From: Roseburia_C sp031555935
GTDB taxonomy: Bacteria > Bacillota > Clostridia > Lachnospirales > Lachnospiraceae
Length of the DNA stretch: 64,000 nucleotides
Assembly: GCA_031555935.1 (NCBI GenBank)
Contig: JAVBTX010000019.1
Location: 124,001 to 188,000 of the forward strand
Direction: 5' to 3'
Notes under the pieces: generated by a model
Database searches by the model: none
What the model saw: the letters and a program-made list of their open reading frames with translations, nothing else
Told to the model about the DNA's origin: nothing
Shown: piece after piece, positions 44,118 through 52,499 of the stretch
Layout of the letters: every line of letters starts with the position of its first letter
Numbering within the stretch: the stretch's first letter is position 1
Translations under genes and position numbers: made by a program

Positions 44118-44229
44118 TATTTCCCTCCTAAGATTGTGTTTCAGTTATTTTGAATAACTCTATCTTAAAGGGAAGTTTTGACAATCAAGTGATTACAATG
44201 TGATGGTTATGTGAAGCTTTTACTTTCTG

Positions 44230-46614
44230 TCATGTAATGTTCTTCCTTTTCTTCCGATACCAAATTGTTTCCACCATCATAATGCCTGCTCCACAGAAAA
44301 TTGCCCATATCCATCCCACGATGTTTGTCATATCTCCTGTATTTGGCACTTTGTTGGCCTGAATGCCAGTTGAATCTACTGTATCATTGGTATTCACCAT
44401 CTTTACATCATCATCATCATTTTCTGATTCTGGCTCTGTTGCTGCTTGGGTCACGGTTAGGGTAAAGCTTCCCAGCAATTCATCATTATATGTTGAGTAC
44501 ACTTGTAAATCTGTCGTTCCAACCCGCTTTGCTGTTACTACACCCTTTTTATCTACAGTTGCTATTGCTGTTTGCAGTGATTTAAAAGATACTCCATCTA
44601 TCCCTGCGCCTGCTGGGGCATAAGTCAGTGATAAGGTTAGCGTTTCGCCTTTGATGCAACTGATATTCCAGGAGGATGTTCTAATTTTTTCAACCGGCTG
44701 TCTGACGGTAATCTGACAAGTCGCGGCTACACTCGCATTGTCCTTTGCCTGAGCTGTAATTGTCGCAGTTCCTGGTTTCAATGCTTCAAGCTGTCCGGTT
44801 TCTGAAACGGTTACTATCGTGCTGTTGGAGGAACTCCAAGCGACACTTTGATAAGATGCATTTTCCGGTAAAATCGCAGCACTTAAGGTTGCTTTCTCAC
44901 CCTTCCATAATGCCATATTGGCAGTATCTATCGTCAACTGCGTGGTTGGCACCAGATAATCATTGGTAAATGCCTTAACTCTGGCTGTCGCTCCGGTCAC
45001 CGACAAATCCTGCCAGTTACCATTTTGACTCGTGTAACTTTGACCTGAATTTGTCTGATTTACAAATGAAATCCAATTTCCATTCTGATACGTTTTATCA
45101 ACAAAGTAGCTGACATTACCGCCATTACTCTTTGACAAGGTCACTACTACGCTAAAGGTGTCACCACCATTGAGCAGAATTGCTTCGGGAAGTGATACCG
45201 TGTAATATCCGACAAATGATGTCCGGCCTTGAACCGGCTGTGGCAACAGTGGTGTTCCACTGCAAGGATTCTGGCTATCAGTTAGATTTTTGTACACCTG
45301 CACACTGTAATCAACATTTACCGCATATAGCGCAAAGGATACTGCTTCGAGCAGTTGATACGTGGTCTTTGTATCTTGTGGCACCGTAAATATATTTGCA
45401 ATACTATCACCACTGGCCACACGATATCCCGTGTCACCTGCACCGCCTTCCATATATGCGCCAGCACTGCCATCATACTGATAGATATACTGATAATTCG
45501 TGGCATCCTCAAAATCAAATACAAATGCCTTCGCTGTACTTTGCTTTAGCGCCCGGTCATCATATGATATCCAGAAATACCCACCATCACCAAATTCCTC
45601 TCCATAGCTGTTTTTGACTAACCAAGCACCATCCTGGGATGGTATTCTGTCAAAATTATTGCGACTGTAAGTATCATCCCAGCCAATCAGTGATACGGCA
45701 TGATTTACCGATGTACTCGCGCCACTGTAATAATAGGATGAGGTACTAGAACAATAATAGTTTGATAAGTAGTTCATTGAAATTGCCACAGAACCATACT
45801 CTTGTATCAATCTTTTTACATTCGATATGTCCTCCGACAGATTAATCCAATAAGCTTTTTGCATGTGGGCATCATTTGGGTAATCGCGGATGTCTGGGGC
45901 ATCGTTATCCCAATCTATTCCGTCTATTTTCGCTTCCATTGCCAATCCGGCCCAATTTGCCAGGGCGAATGTTGTAAAAATATGATTTCCGCCCACTAAC
46001 TGATAATCACCAAGTGGAATTGTTGCATCTCCTGTCGTGTTCCCCAATGGGTCCTCTGGGGTATGATAAAAATAATAGGCCAAATGCATCTCGGCCAAGT
46101 CCAGTGTATCTTTGGTCATACTTTCGCCGCCAACGGTCTGATTGTTTGCCAATAGGCCGGATTCCGCCATTGCCACTGCACTAAAAGCCCAACAGGTATT
46201 GCCATAGGAGCCTTGATCCTTCACAGATGTGACGTGTCCGTCGCTTCTCGCATCATAGCTGGCTGGCAATGCGCCTGCCCCGACTATGCTACTTTCCGCC
46301 GGGCCTGGCGCGGGGGAGTTTCCGCTACTTTGTGCGAATATTTCTGCATTGGCGTTACTTTCTGCCGACTCCCCACTCACATTTTCAAGTGCCTGCACGG
46401 ACGCAATATCTGCCCCCAATGCAGGCACTTCCACCTGATCCGGTATATAGTCATTAATCTCCGCGTCAACCAGTGGGTTGCCCAAGGCTTCAGGACTGCC
46501 GAGAGCCTCTAGGCTACCGCAGGCTGGTGCCTCGGCCACTGCTGGCACGCCAACAAGCAAGCCACTTATAAATATCATCACGGCTAATATCTGATATATT
46601 TTCCACTTCTTCAT
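44230..46614 (-). CDS. Secreted C1 (papain-like) cysteine protease with Ig-like repeats and sortase-like tail
   Basis: 794 residues. Signal peptide, linker (30-115), then a C1A domain: QGSYGNTCWAFSA (Cys141), SVNHAVSLIGWDD (His) and WLVKNSYGEEFGDGGYFWI (Asn). A lectin-like domain follows (about 370-530), then two bacterial Ig-like (BIG2) domains with VTVSETGQLEALKPGTATIT and GVVTAKRVGTTDLQV. The end is a wall-sorting signal: VPNTGD, a hydrophobic segment and RKKRK. It is probably a surface-anchored protease of this anaerobe; the sortase is not in the window. The DEDDDDVK stretch before the tail is a spacer. Confidence 0.9.
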   Translation of the reverse strand: MKKWKIYQILAVMIFISGLLVGVPAVAEAPACGSLEALGSPEALGNPLVDAEINDYIPDQVEVPALGADIASVQALENVSGESAESNANAEIFAQSSGNSPAPGPAESSIVGAGALPASYDARSDGHVTSVKDQGSYGNTCWAFSAVAMAESGLLANNQTVGGESMTKDTLDLAEMHLAYYFYHTPEDPLGNTTGDATIPLGDYQLVGGNHIFTTFALANWAGLAMEAKIDGIDWDNDAPDIRDYPNDAHMQKAYWINLSEDISNVKRLIQEYGSVAISMNYLSNYYCSSTSSYYYSGASTSVNHAVSLIGWDDTYSRNNFDRIPSQDGAWLVKNSYGEEFGDGGYFWISYDDRALKQSTAKAFVFDFEDATNYQYIYQYDGSAGAYMEGGAGDTGYRVASGDSIANIFTVPQDTKTTYQLLEAVSFALYAVNVDYSVQVYKNLTDSQNPCSGTPLLPQPVQGRTSFVGYYTVSLPEAILLNGGDTFSVVVTLSKSNGGNVSYFVDKTYQNGNWISFVNQTNSGQSYTSQNGNWQDLSVTGATARVKAFTNDYLVPTTQLTIDTANMALWKGEKATLSAAILPENASYQSVAWSSSNSTIVTVSETGQLEALKPGTATITAQAKDNASVAATCQITVRQPVEKIRTSSWNISCIKGETLTLSLTYAPAGAGIDGVSFKSLQTAIATVDKKGVVTAKRVGTTDLQVYSTYNDELLGSFTLTVTQAATEPESENDDDDVKMVNTNDTVDSTGIQANKVPNTGDMTNIVGWIWAIFCGAGIMMVETIWYRKKRKNIT

Positions 46615-46690
46615 AATTTCCTCGTCTCATCTGGGTCGTCTATTTTACACTAAATAACGTCACCCTATCAAGTGTTTACACTACTGTGTG

Positions 46691-47164
46691 TTACACCTCT
46701 TCGTCCGGCTCGTCGTCTGACTTCGTTGCTACGCTAATTTCACGAACGTCCAAGTCAACACAGCTCTTTTTTTCGCGGTAGAATTCCAGCAATGTCTCCC
46801 ATAAACGATGCACCTTGTCAGCCAACAAAGCCGATGTCTCAAGTGCATACGGAGCCAGCTCATCCAGCTTAAAAATACGCATTGCAATTGGCGGGATAAA
46901 GACCAGATTCGTTGTGCGCTCTTCATCTCCTGACCTTTCGATATTTTCGTATGAAATCATGCAAAAGTCGCTGCCACGAAATTCGCAGCTATAGGAAGTA
47001 AAGCACTCGTCCACACTCCAGGTTTTTCCATCAGCTTCAATTACTGGCTTTTTTGATGCCTCGATATATTCACTAGTTGCCATTTCCAAACGCCATTTTA
47101 TTTTCTGCTTCTCGGTTTCCTTCTGCATGTCATTCAATAAAACGCATAGATTCTCTGCTGTCAT
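46691..47164 (-). CDS. Unknown soluble protein
   Basis: 157 residues from MTAENLCVLLNDMQK; GAGGAG four bases before this ATG. The N-terminus is helical, the centre beta-rich with FTSYSCEFRGSDFCMISYENIE, and the end acidic (SDDEPDEEV). No membrane segment and no recognised family. Single gene downstream of nothing obvious; a short gap separates it from the protease gene, so co-transcription with it is possible. Confidence 0.6.
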   Translation of the reverse strand: MTAENLCVLLNDMQKETEKQKIKWRLEMATSEYIEASKKPVIEADGKTWSVDECFTSYSCEFRGSDFCMISYENIERSGDEERTTNLVFIPPIAMRIFKLDELAPYALETSALLADKVHRLWETLLEFYREKKSCVDLDVREISVATKSDDEPDEEV

Positions 47165-47315
47165 TTTTCTCCTCATTTCTGCGTTGTTTTTCGCTCTTTT
47201 CTCTATTATATAGCGTAAGTTCGGCATTTTCAATGTTTCTCAAAATTTTCCGTATAAAATTTTTCCAATTTGCACACACTTCTTTCAAATAAAAAATTTT
47301 ATGGAGGTTATCATT

Positions 47316-47783
47316 ATGATACTTACTCAGAAAGAAACTACACTTTTAGAGGACATTAAAACTCAGGAACAGCTTTGTGTCGAGAAATACGAAAAGGCAG
47401 AAAGAGAAGCCATTGACCCACAGTTGAAAAATCTTTTTTCTTCCATTACGAATACTGAAAAAACTCATTTAGACACTGTTACCAAAATCTTAGGTGGAAC
47501 TGTGCCTGATATGAATCAGGGTGGCGGCTGTTCTTCCAAAGAGCCTTCTTCTTTCTCTGCTACCTATGGTGCCGTTTCCAACGAACAGGACAAAGCCCAT
47601 GACAAATTCATCTGTCAGGATACTTTGGCAACAGAAAAACATGTTTCTAATGTTTACAATACCAGCATCTTCGAATTCAAGAGTGAAGATGTTCGCCAGG
47701 CACTTAACCACATTCAAGGTGAGGAACAACATCATGGCAAGCTTATCTATGATTATATGAATCAGAACGGAATGTACTGCTAA
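47316..47783 (+). CDS. CotF-like spore coat / ferritin-like protein
   Basis: 155 residues from MILTQKETTLLEDIKTQEQ; GGAGG eight bases upstream. Helical bundle with two repeats of an E-x-H type pattern: TNTEKTHLDTVTKIL and ATEKHVSNVYNTSIFEF, and QALNHIQGEEQHHGKLIYDYM at the end, fitting the Coat_F family. Such proteins are small spore-coat components, which supports sporulation ability. Ends at a good terminator. Confidence 0.85.
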   Translation: MILTQKETTLLEDIKTQEQLCVEKYEKAEREAIDPQLKNLFSSITNTEKTHLDTVTKILGGTVPDMNQGGGCSSKEPSSFSATYGAVSNEQDKAHDKFICQDTLATEKHVSNVYNTSIFEFKSEDVRQALNHIQGEEQHHGKLIYDYMNQNGMYC

Positions 47784-47793
47784 TTATATAATT

Positions 47794-47837
47794 AGAGCAG
47801 CGATACTGAAATTTTTTCAGTGCGGCTGCTCTTTTAT
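47794..47837 (+). terminator. Terminator after the CotF-like gene
   Basis: AGAGCAGC (47794-47801) pairs with GCTGCTCT (47825-47832), with an inner stem ACTGAA/TTCAGT, followed by TTTTATTTG. Eleven bases after the stop codon. Confidence 0.9.
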
Positions 47838-47841
47838 TTGA

Positions 47842-48231
47842 TTATTCTAAATCTTGAATCTGCATTTTTTCGATTTCAAGCCTCTGCTTTTTGTTTTCCC
47901 GACAGGCTGCATAAATTGTAATCAGGACTACGGTTGGAATGTTGTACAACAAAAAGATAACAATCACCTGTCCAAGCACTGAACCAAAATCCGATCTGGT
48001 ATCTTCAATCTCATGTTCTACAATTCTACCATTTTCCGAATGGCTATATGATGTGATACCAATGGAGGTATAGGCTACCATGCCGATAATGATAAATAGC
48101 GAAACCATAAATGATATCACCGGAAGAATTAAGCCAAACAACTTTCCGTTCCTTTTTGATAGGAATATTTGAAGTAATATGATGCCGACAAGCAGAACAA
48201 GCATTATTAGTATATTTAATCCAATTCTCAT
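47842..48231 (-). CDS. Unknown three-helix membrane protein
   Basis: 129 residues. Membrane segments LNILIMLVLLVGIILLQIF, FGLILPVISFMVSLFIIIGM and VLGQVIVIFLLYNIPTVVLI, with a polar loop (SHSENGRIVEHEIEDTRSD) and a charged tail RENKKQRLEIEKMQ. No family recognised. It starts one base after the stop of the DUF2089 gene with AAAGGGG as ribosome site, so the two form an operon, and the membrane protein may be the target or sensor of that regulator. Confidence 0.7.
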   Translation of the reverse strand: MRIGLNILIMLVLLVGIILLQIFLSKRNGKLFGLILPVISFMVSLFIIIGMVAYTSIGITSYSHSENGRIVEHEIEDTRSDFGSVLGQVIVIFLLYNIPTVVLITIYAACRENKKQRLEIEKMQIQDLE

Positions 48232-48232
48232 T

Positions 48233-48532
48233 CTATAACGCCCCTTTCATTTTTTTATATTCTGCAATCAATAGTTTGGCTGTATCAAAATCAATCTTTT
48301 CATTGATAACAAGTCTTTTGATGACCCCAATATATGGCTCATTGGCTGTTTCATCGCTAATTTGGATTTTTTGAATAAGCCGGTCTAAGCGCAAGCGCAC
48401 CGTCGGATAGGTAACCCCATATTGATTTGCAACCTCTTTCAGGGAACCCGATGCCAGAATGAATTTTTTGATAAATACAATATCTTCATCATCAAGATTT
48501 GTCATCCATTCAGGTATTATTTCAATTGCCAT
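48233..48532 (-). CDS. DUF2089-family DNA-binding protein
   Basis: 99 residues; AGGAGGGG five bases before ATG. The HTH core FIKKFILASGSLKEVANQYGVTYPTVRLRLDRL (parts: LASGSLKEVANQYG, VTYPTVRLRLDRL) is the signature of DUF2089 proteins, which usually precede a small membrane protein as here. A near-perfect 16-bp inverted repeat covers its promoter, suggesting autorepression. Confidence 0.85.
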   Translation of the reverse strand: MAIEIIPEWMTNLDDEDIVFIKKFILASGSLKEVANQYGVTYPTVRLRLDRLIQKIQISDETANEPYIGVIKRLVINEKIDFDTAKLLIAEYKKMKGAL

Positions 48533-48543
48533 TGCTACCCCTC

Positions 48544-48582
48544 CTTTAATATAATTAAATATATCATTTAATTATATTAAAG
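48544..48582 (-). promoter_or_regulatory. Inverted repeat over the DUF2089 promoter
   Basis: CTTTAATATAATTAAA (48544-48559) and TTTAATTATATTAAAG (48567-48582) form a perfect 16-bp inverted repeat with a 7-base centre. It contains TATAAT-like -10 sequences and ends close to the ribosome site of the DUF2089 gene, a layout fitting autorepression. Confidence 0.7.
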
Positions 48583-48611
48583 TCAATATGTAAATATATC
48601 TTACATAAAAT

Positions 48612-48637
48612 ATGGGTGCCACTAAAGTGACACCCAT
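48612..48637 (-). terminator. Hairpin after the LiaF-like gene
   Basis: ATGGGTGCCACT (48612-48623) / AGTGACACCCAT (48626-48637), one mismatch, 2-base loop. It follows the minus-strand stop at 48651 by 13 bases and is followed by an AT-rich stretch. Confidence 0.75.
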
Positions 48638-48650
48638 TCCTAGTTACCTT

Positions 48651-49358
48651 TTAAACATATATTATTTCGACTCCACCGAAGCTGATATTACCAACTATAT
48701 TAAGTACCGGTGTTCCATTTGACTGTGCTCTGTTTTTCTCATCAATCGCACCGAAGCTTGATATCACATGATTCTCAACCTGCCAGCCCTTTGGAATGTA
48801 CAGCTCTACACCAGAGAATGACACATCCAGCTTCACCGTGGCACTACCGTTTTGGATAACAGCAGTGTCAAAATATACTTTCATTGCGCCGAAGCTGCAT
48901 CCCAGATTTGCCTGTTTAAAATCGTCAGTGTTGATGTATTTGATGCTAGAGCCAAATTTGGTACTAAAGCTAAAGCAACTGGTATCTTCTACATCTATCG
49001 TTTCCGTGCGTTCTTCAAAGCTGTGCTGCTCCCAATGATGGTGATACGGATGACGATGGAAAATCATCCCTAGTCCAATGCTGCCTAACAGTGCTGCGGC
49101 CAATACAGGAAGCGGCGTAATTGCCGTAATGCCCAGCTGGTCATCAAATAATATCGCCAAAAACGCTAGTGAAAACAGCAGGCCGGTAAACTCCAAACGC
49201 ACAACACTGCGCACGAACCACGCTGCTAAAAAAATGGCAAAAAAGATTGTTACCACATTTACATCCTGCAAGATTCCCATTTTCCCTACTAATAGGAAGA
49301 TGGCTCCCAGGACAAAAAACAAGCCCCAGAATATTTTTTCTCCGTTATGTCTTTTCAT
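48651..49358 (-). CDS. LiaF-like cell-wall stress membrane protein
   Basis: 235 residues from MKRHNGEKIFWGLFFVLGA. Four hydrophobic segments in the first 105 residues are followed by a histidine patch (FHRHPYHHHWEQH) and the beta-helix-like C-terminal domain (TCFSFSTKFGSSIKYINT, LGCSFGAMKVYFDTA, VSFSGVELYIPKGWQV) typical of LiaF/DUF2154 proteins, repressors or modulators of envelope-stress signalling. It overlaps or abuts the LytTR regulator gene upstream, so the pair is probably one regulatory unit responding to membrane perturbation. Confidence 0.85.
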   Translation of the reverse strand: MKRHNGEKIFWGLFFVLGAIFLLVGKMGILQDVNVVTIFFAIFLAAWFVRSVVRLEFTGLLFSLAFLAILFDDQLGITAITPLPVLAAALLGSIGLGMIFHRHPYHHHWEQHSFEERTETIDVEDTSCFSFSTKFGSSIKYINTDDFKQANLGCSFGAMKVYFDTAVIQNGSATVKLDVSFSGVELYIPKGWQVENHVISSFGAIDEKNRAQSNGTPVLNIVGNISFGGVEIIYV

Positions 49359-49363
49359 AGTTA

Positions 49364-49816
49364 TCATCCTCTCTCTTCTAATCGATCCTTTAATGGTTTA
49401 TAGTAACGTCTTGATACATATACCTGTTTGTGGGTGTTTTGAAAAGATACGATGGATGCCGATGACAAATCGCGGTCAATAGCATATATCTTTCGCGTAT
49501 TTAAGATTGCTGATTTGGATATCCGAAGGAAATACCCCGGCAGTGTTTCTTCCAATTCGTACAAACGGTATTTTATCCGATAAATATCGTCTACCGTATG
49601 AGCACTGATTCCTTCTATGTCGGTTTCGAAGAACAAAACATTTTCCAATGGAAAATAGTATTCGGCTTCGCCCTTGTAAAAGACAATGCTGCGACTTTCG
49701 GCTAGCGCTTCGCCGACGGCCTTTTGTACTCTTGTCACTTCCTCATTCAGTTGTCGGCACCGGATAATCACTTCATCTGTTTCCATTGCCTCATCAATCT
49801 CAATTCGTATCTTCAT
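49364..49816 (-). CDS. LytTR-domain transcription regulator
   Basis: 150 residues without a receiver domain. Short N-terminal region, then a LytTR DNA-binding domain: YYFPLENVLFFETDIEGISAHT, LEETLPGYFLRISKSAILNTRKI and SFQNTHKQVYVSRRYYKPLKDRL (conserved parts FLRISKSAILN, VSRRYYKPLK). Such orphan LytTR proteins commonly act with membrane partners; here the partner is LiaF-like and immediately downstream. A LytTR double site lies just upstream of its promoter, indicating autoregulation. Confidence 0.9.
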   Translation of the reverse strand: MKIRIEIDEAMETDEVIIRCRQLNEEVTRVQKAVGEALAESRSIVFYKGEAEYYFPLENVLFFETDIEGISAHTVDDIYRIKYRLYELEETLPGYFLRISKSAILNTRKIYAIDRDLSSASIVSFQNTHKQVYVSRRYYKPLKDRLEERG

Positions 49817-49842
49817 CTTTGTCTTTCCCTCTCCACGCCTTT

Positions 49843-49911
49843 ATTATTGCCGATTGGAATGCCTTTGTAAATAGGTTTTACCTAAGCGGTCGATTATGAT
49901 GGGTAAGCGGT
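49843..49911 (-). promoter_or_regulatory. LytTR operon promoter with double LytTR site
   Basis: Minus-strand TTTACA (49871-49866), 17-base spacer, AATAAT (49848-49843). Eleven bases upstream of the -35 are direct repeats, read on the minus strand as ACCGCTTAG (49890-49882) and ACCGCTTAC (49911-49903), spaced 12 bases, which is the LytTR repeat geometry (9 bp, 12-bp gap). A third ACCGC is at 49921-49925. Confidence 0.78.
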
Positions 49912-49947
49912 TTGTTTTTTGCGGTCAACTGTGCTGGGAACTGCTTC

Positions 49948-50940
49948 TTAATATAACAGCGACAATACCTGTTCTGCTCCCATCAACTGTATTTGCATAC
50001 TATCCGTCAGTGTCTCAGCGTTAAAACGCAACTGTCCTGAATCCTGCAAATAATAAAAATCAACGGCACAATCCGAATATTTCTGATACCAGTCGGGGTA
50101 ATTATTTTGCATATACGTTTCTGCCAGCTTCACTGCTTCACTACTACTTCCATCAGACAACTGGGTACCGCAGATGCGTACCCCTGGCGGGCTGGCATGC
50201 ATTAACACCACACTGCCATCCCCGCACATTCCAAGTGATAGCCATACGTGGCCCTTCATACTCATAATATCGCCAGGCTGCCACTCAGTTACTTGTGCCG
50301 CCGGAGTATAAGTTCCCCAGCCATAGTCTGCAAAGGTCCTCGCCATTTCGGCTGCCTTCATCACATAGCCTGGCTCTCCGTCTTGATTTTCAAACACATT
50401 ATAAATCATCCAGCCAATATATCCCGAGCAATCGAGTCCATCATGAATCTGGTATCTCGTCTGCTGGTAATCATAAGCACTATTCTGTTGCTGATAAAAA
50501 TCGTTCCATGCCGGCGATACACCGATACTGACTGCCTCGATTCCGGCTCCGGTATCTGCTTCATTCCAGCCGCCGCCCCAAACATACATCGTTGTTCCGA
50601 CCGGCAGTTTTGCTGTTGCCAGCAAGTTTTCCATGCTGCGTATTCCCGCTTGCGGTGTTGGCATGGATTTTGCTGGTGCTTCCGTCACCGTCTCAGTTGG
50701 CGGTTGTTCCACTGTCACCGCCTCGGTCATCTGCTCGCCAACTTCTGGTACCAAGTCCACACCATCATTTGTTATGTCAACCTCATCTGTTTTCGTTTCC
50801 AAGTCATCCGTCCCAGTTATTTCTGTTTCCTCTATTTTATTCGTCTGCTCCATCCCCGATACATTTGCCGAACCTTGTCCACATCCGGCAAGTAATAGCA
50901 AGCTAATCAAGAGCATAGCGACTTTTCCTATTTTCTGCAT
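49948..50940 (-). CDS. NlpC/P60-like lipoprotein
   Basis: 330 residues. Signal peptide with lipobox LLAGC (Cys20), a Glu/Thr/Val-rich linker (30-95), then a C40-like hydrolase domain: DGLDCSGYIGW (catalytic Cys near 170), GDIMSMKGHVWLSLG (His near 231) and a later VLMHASPPGVR. It probably cleaves peptidoglycan stem peptides outside the membrane. The third catalytic residue is not clear from the sequence. Divergent from relQ. Confidence 0.85.
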   Translation of the reverse strand: MQKIGKVAMLLISLLLLAGCGQGSANVSGMEQTNKIEETEITGTDDLETKTDEVDITNDGVDLVPEVGEQMTEAVTVEQPPTETVTEAPAKSMPTPQAGIRSMENLLATAKLPVGTTMYVWGGGWNEADTGAGIEAVSIGVSPAWNDFYQQQNSAYDYQQTRYQIHDGLDCSGYIGWMIYNVFENQDGEPGYVMKAAEMARTFADYGWGTYTPAAQVTEWQPGDIMSMKGHVWLSLGMCGDGSVVLMHASPPGVRICGTQLSDGSSSEAVKLAETYMQNNYPDWYQKYSDCAVDFYYLQDSGQLRFNAETLTDSMQIQLMGAEQVLSLLY

Positions 50941-51114
50941 TTGGTCACATCCTTTATATTTGTAATGTTTTTATCATACCACATCCTTCGTAAAAATTAT
51001 TTAGAAAAATTTCATTCTTTCTTTACCCTGATTTCACCTTTATCTGATACACTGTATATAACGTATATACAAAACATACATACGATGGCAAAATTTACTA
51101 CTGGAGGTAATTAC

Positions 51115-51873
51115 ATGAAATATAAATACAATAAAAAAGTGGAAATCAACGAAGATGCAGACACGCAGGAAGTAATTATTGAAGAATCACAGACAATTGA
51201 AATGCTGTCGTTGATGCCTTTGTACGACTCTGCCCATGAAAATATGCGGACGATTGCAGATATGACGGAGCAGTTTATGTATACGATTGACCCGATTCTG
51301 CGCATGTATAATGCCGCTATGAGTGCCGCCACGGCAAGACTGGATATTATCAAGGATGAATTTTACTACCGCAATCTGCGCTGTCCGATTCATCATATTG
51401 ATACCCGGCTTAAATCTGCTGGCAGTATTCTTGGAAAATTAGAGAAGAAGAACCTGGATTTGACACTTTCGGCTGCCTGTAACAATATCTACGACATTGC
51501 TGGAATCCGCATTGTCTGCCCTTATATCAAGGATGTTTACCTGATTCGTGACCGGATTTTGGCTCAGGATGACTTGCATATCCTCGACCTCAAGGACTAC
51601 ATTGAGCACCCTAAGAAAAATGGATATCGAAGTCTGCATATCATTATTCGCATTCCGGTTTACTTTATGAATAAGAAGCAATTTGTTCCTGTCGAATTAC
51701 AGATTCGGACACTAGCGATGGATTTATGGGCCAGCCTTGAACACGACATTCAGTACAAGTCCCTGCATCGTGAAACGGAGCTTGACTTTGTGAAAGAGTT
51801 ATTTAAATGCAGTGAACTTATTTATCAAGCCGAGGAACGGATGGAAGCGATGAATGAAGTTTTGGAAGGCTGA
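51115..51873 (+). CDS. relQ: Small alarmone synthetase (RelQ/YjbM-like)
   Basis: 252 residues from MKYKYNKKVEINEDADTQE; GGAGG seven bases upstream. A RelA/SpoT synthetase domain: HIDTRLKSAGSILGKLEKK, IYDIAGIRIVCPYIKDVYLI, KKNGYRSLHIIIRI and PVELQIRTLAMDLWASLEHDI, as in RelQ. No hydrolase domain, so it makes (p)ppGpp (or pGpp) from GTP/GDP and ATP. The acidic N-terminal extension (about 35 residues) is longer than in B. subtilis YjbM. Confidence 0.92.
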   Translation: MKYKYNKKVEINEDADTQEVIIEESQTIEMLSLMPLYDSAHENMRTIADMTEQFMYTIDPILRMYNAAMSAATARLDIIKDEFYYRNLRCPIHHIDTRLKSAGSILGKLEKKNLDLTLSAACNNIYDIAGIRIVCPYIKDVYLIRDRILAQDDLHILDLKDYIEHPKKNGYRSLHIIIRIPVYFMNKKQFVPVELQIRTLAMDLWASLEHDIQYKSLHRETELDFVKELFKCSELIYQAEERMEAMNEVLEG

Positions 51874-51941
51874 TAGCTTTTGATGAACGATTCTTTCATT
51901 TTTGGAATACCATACAGTAAAATAGTCTTCTTGGTATTCAT

Positions 51942-52499
51942 ATGTTTCATTTTATTATAGAAATACTTTTGTTAGTGATTGCTCTGTCAATTGATTCTTT
52001 GGCCGCCAGCTTTGCTTATGGCATGAATCGCATTCGCATTCCAGTCACATCAATGATGATTCTGGCAGGAATTTCCGGAGGTGCTCTGGCGCTTTCGATG
52101 GTGGCCGGTCAATTTTTACGCCAGATTATTCCTGCTTCATTTACTGTTTATTTGAGTTTTGTGATTCTTTTGGCCCTTGGTATGGTCAAATTATTCGACC
52201 GCTCTTGTTCCGGTAACGCTGACAAAGCGGACAAAAACAACGATCAATTGATTGCCCCGGCTGAAGCTGTTTCGCTAGGCATTGCCCTGTCACTCGACAG
52301 TATTGCTGCCGGCGTCGGTGCCGGAATTGCCCCAGCCTATATGGTTGTCGCTATTTTTGCCGCCTTTTTTATGGGAATTATCTCGATCCTAACCGGGAGC
52401 AATCTTGGTAAAATTGTTTCTCGTCACTGTCCCTATAATTTCTGCTGGATTAGTGGCGTATTATTGATTGTTCTGGCCTTTATGAAACTTTTTCAATAG
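51942..52499 (+). CDS. ytaF: MntP-family membrane protein (YtaF-like)
   Basis: 185 residues, six membrane segments in two repeats: ALSIDSLAASFAYGMNR and ALSLDSIAAGVGAGIAP carry the duplicated DS..A motif of MntP/YtaF. YtaF is a sporulation membrane protein of unknown transport substrate; MntP members export Mn2+. It has no convincing ribosome site, and a GAATACCA/TGGTATTC hairpin lies right before the ATG. It overlaps the end of the convergent P-ATPase by 39 bases. Confidence 0.82.
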   Translation: MFHFIIEILLLVIALSIDSLAASFAYGMNRIRIPVTSMMILAGISGGALALSMVAGQFLRQIIPASFTVYLSFVILLALGMVKLFDRSCSGNADKADKNNDQLIAPAEAVSLGIALSLDSIAAGVGAGIAPAYMVVAIFAAFFMGIISILTGSNLGKIVSRHCPYNFCWISGVLLIVLAFMKLFQ

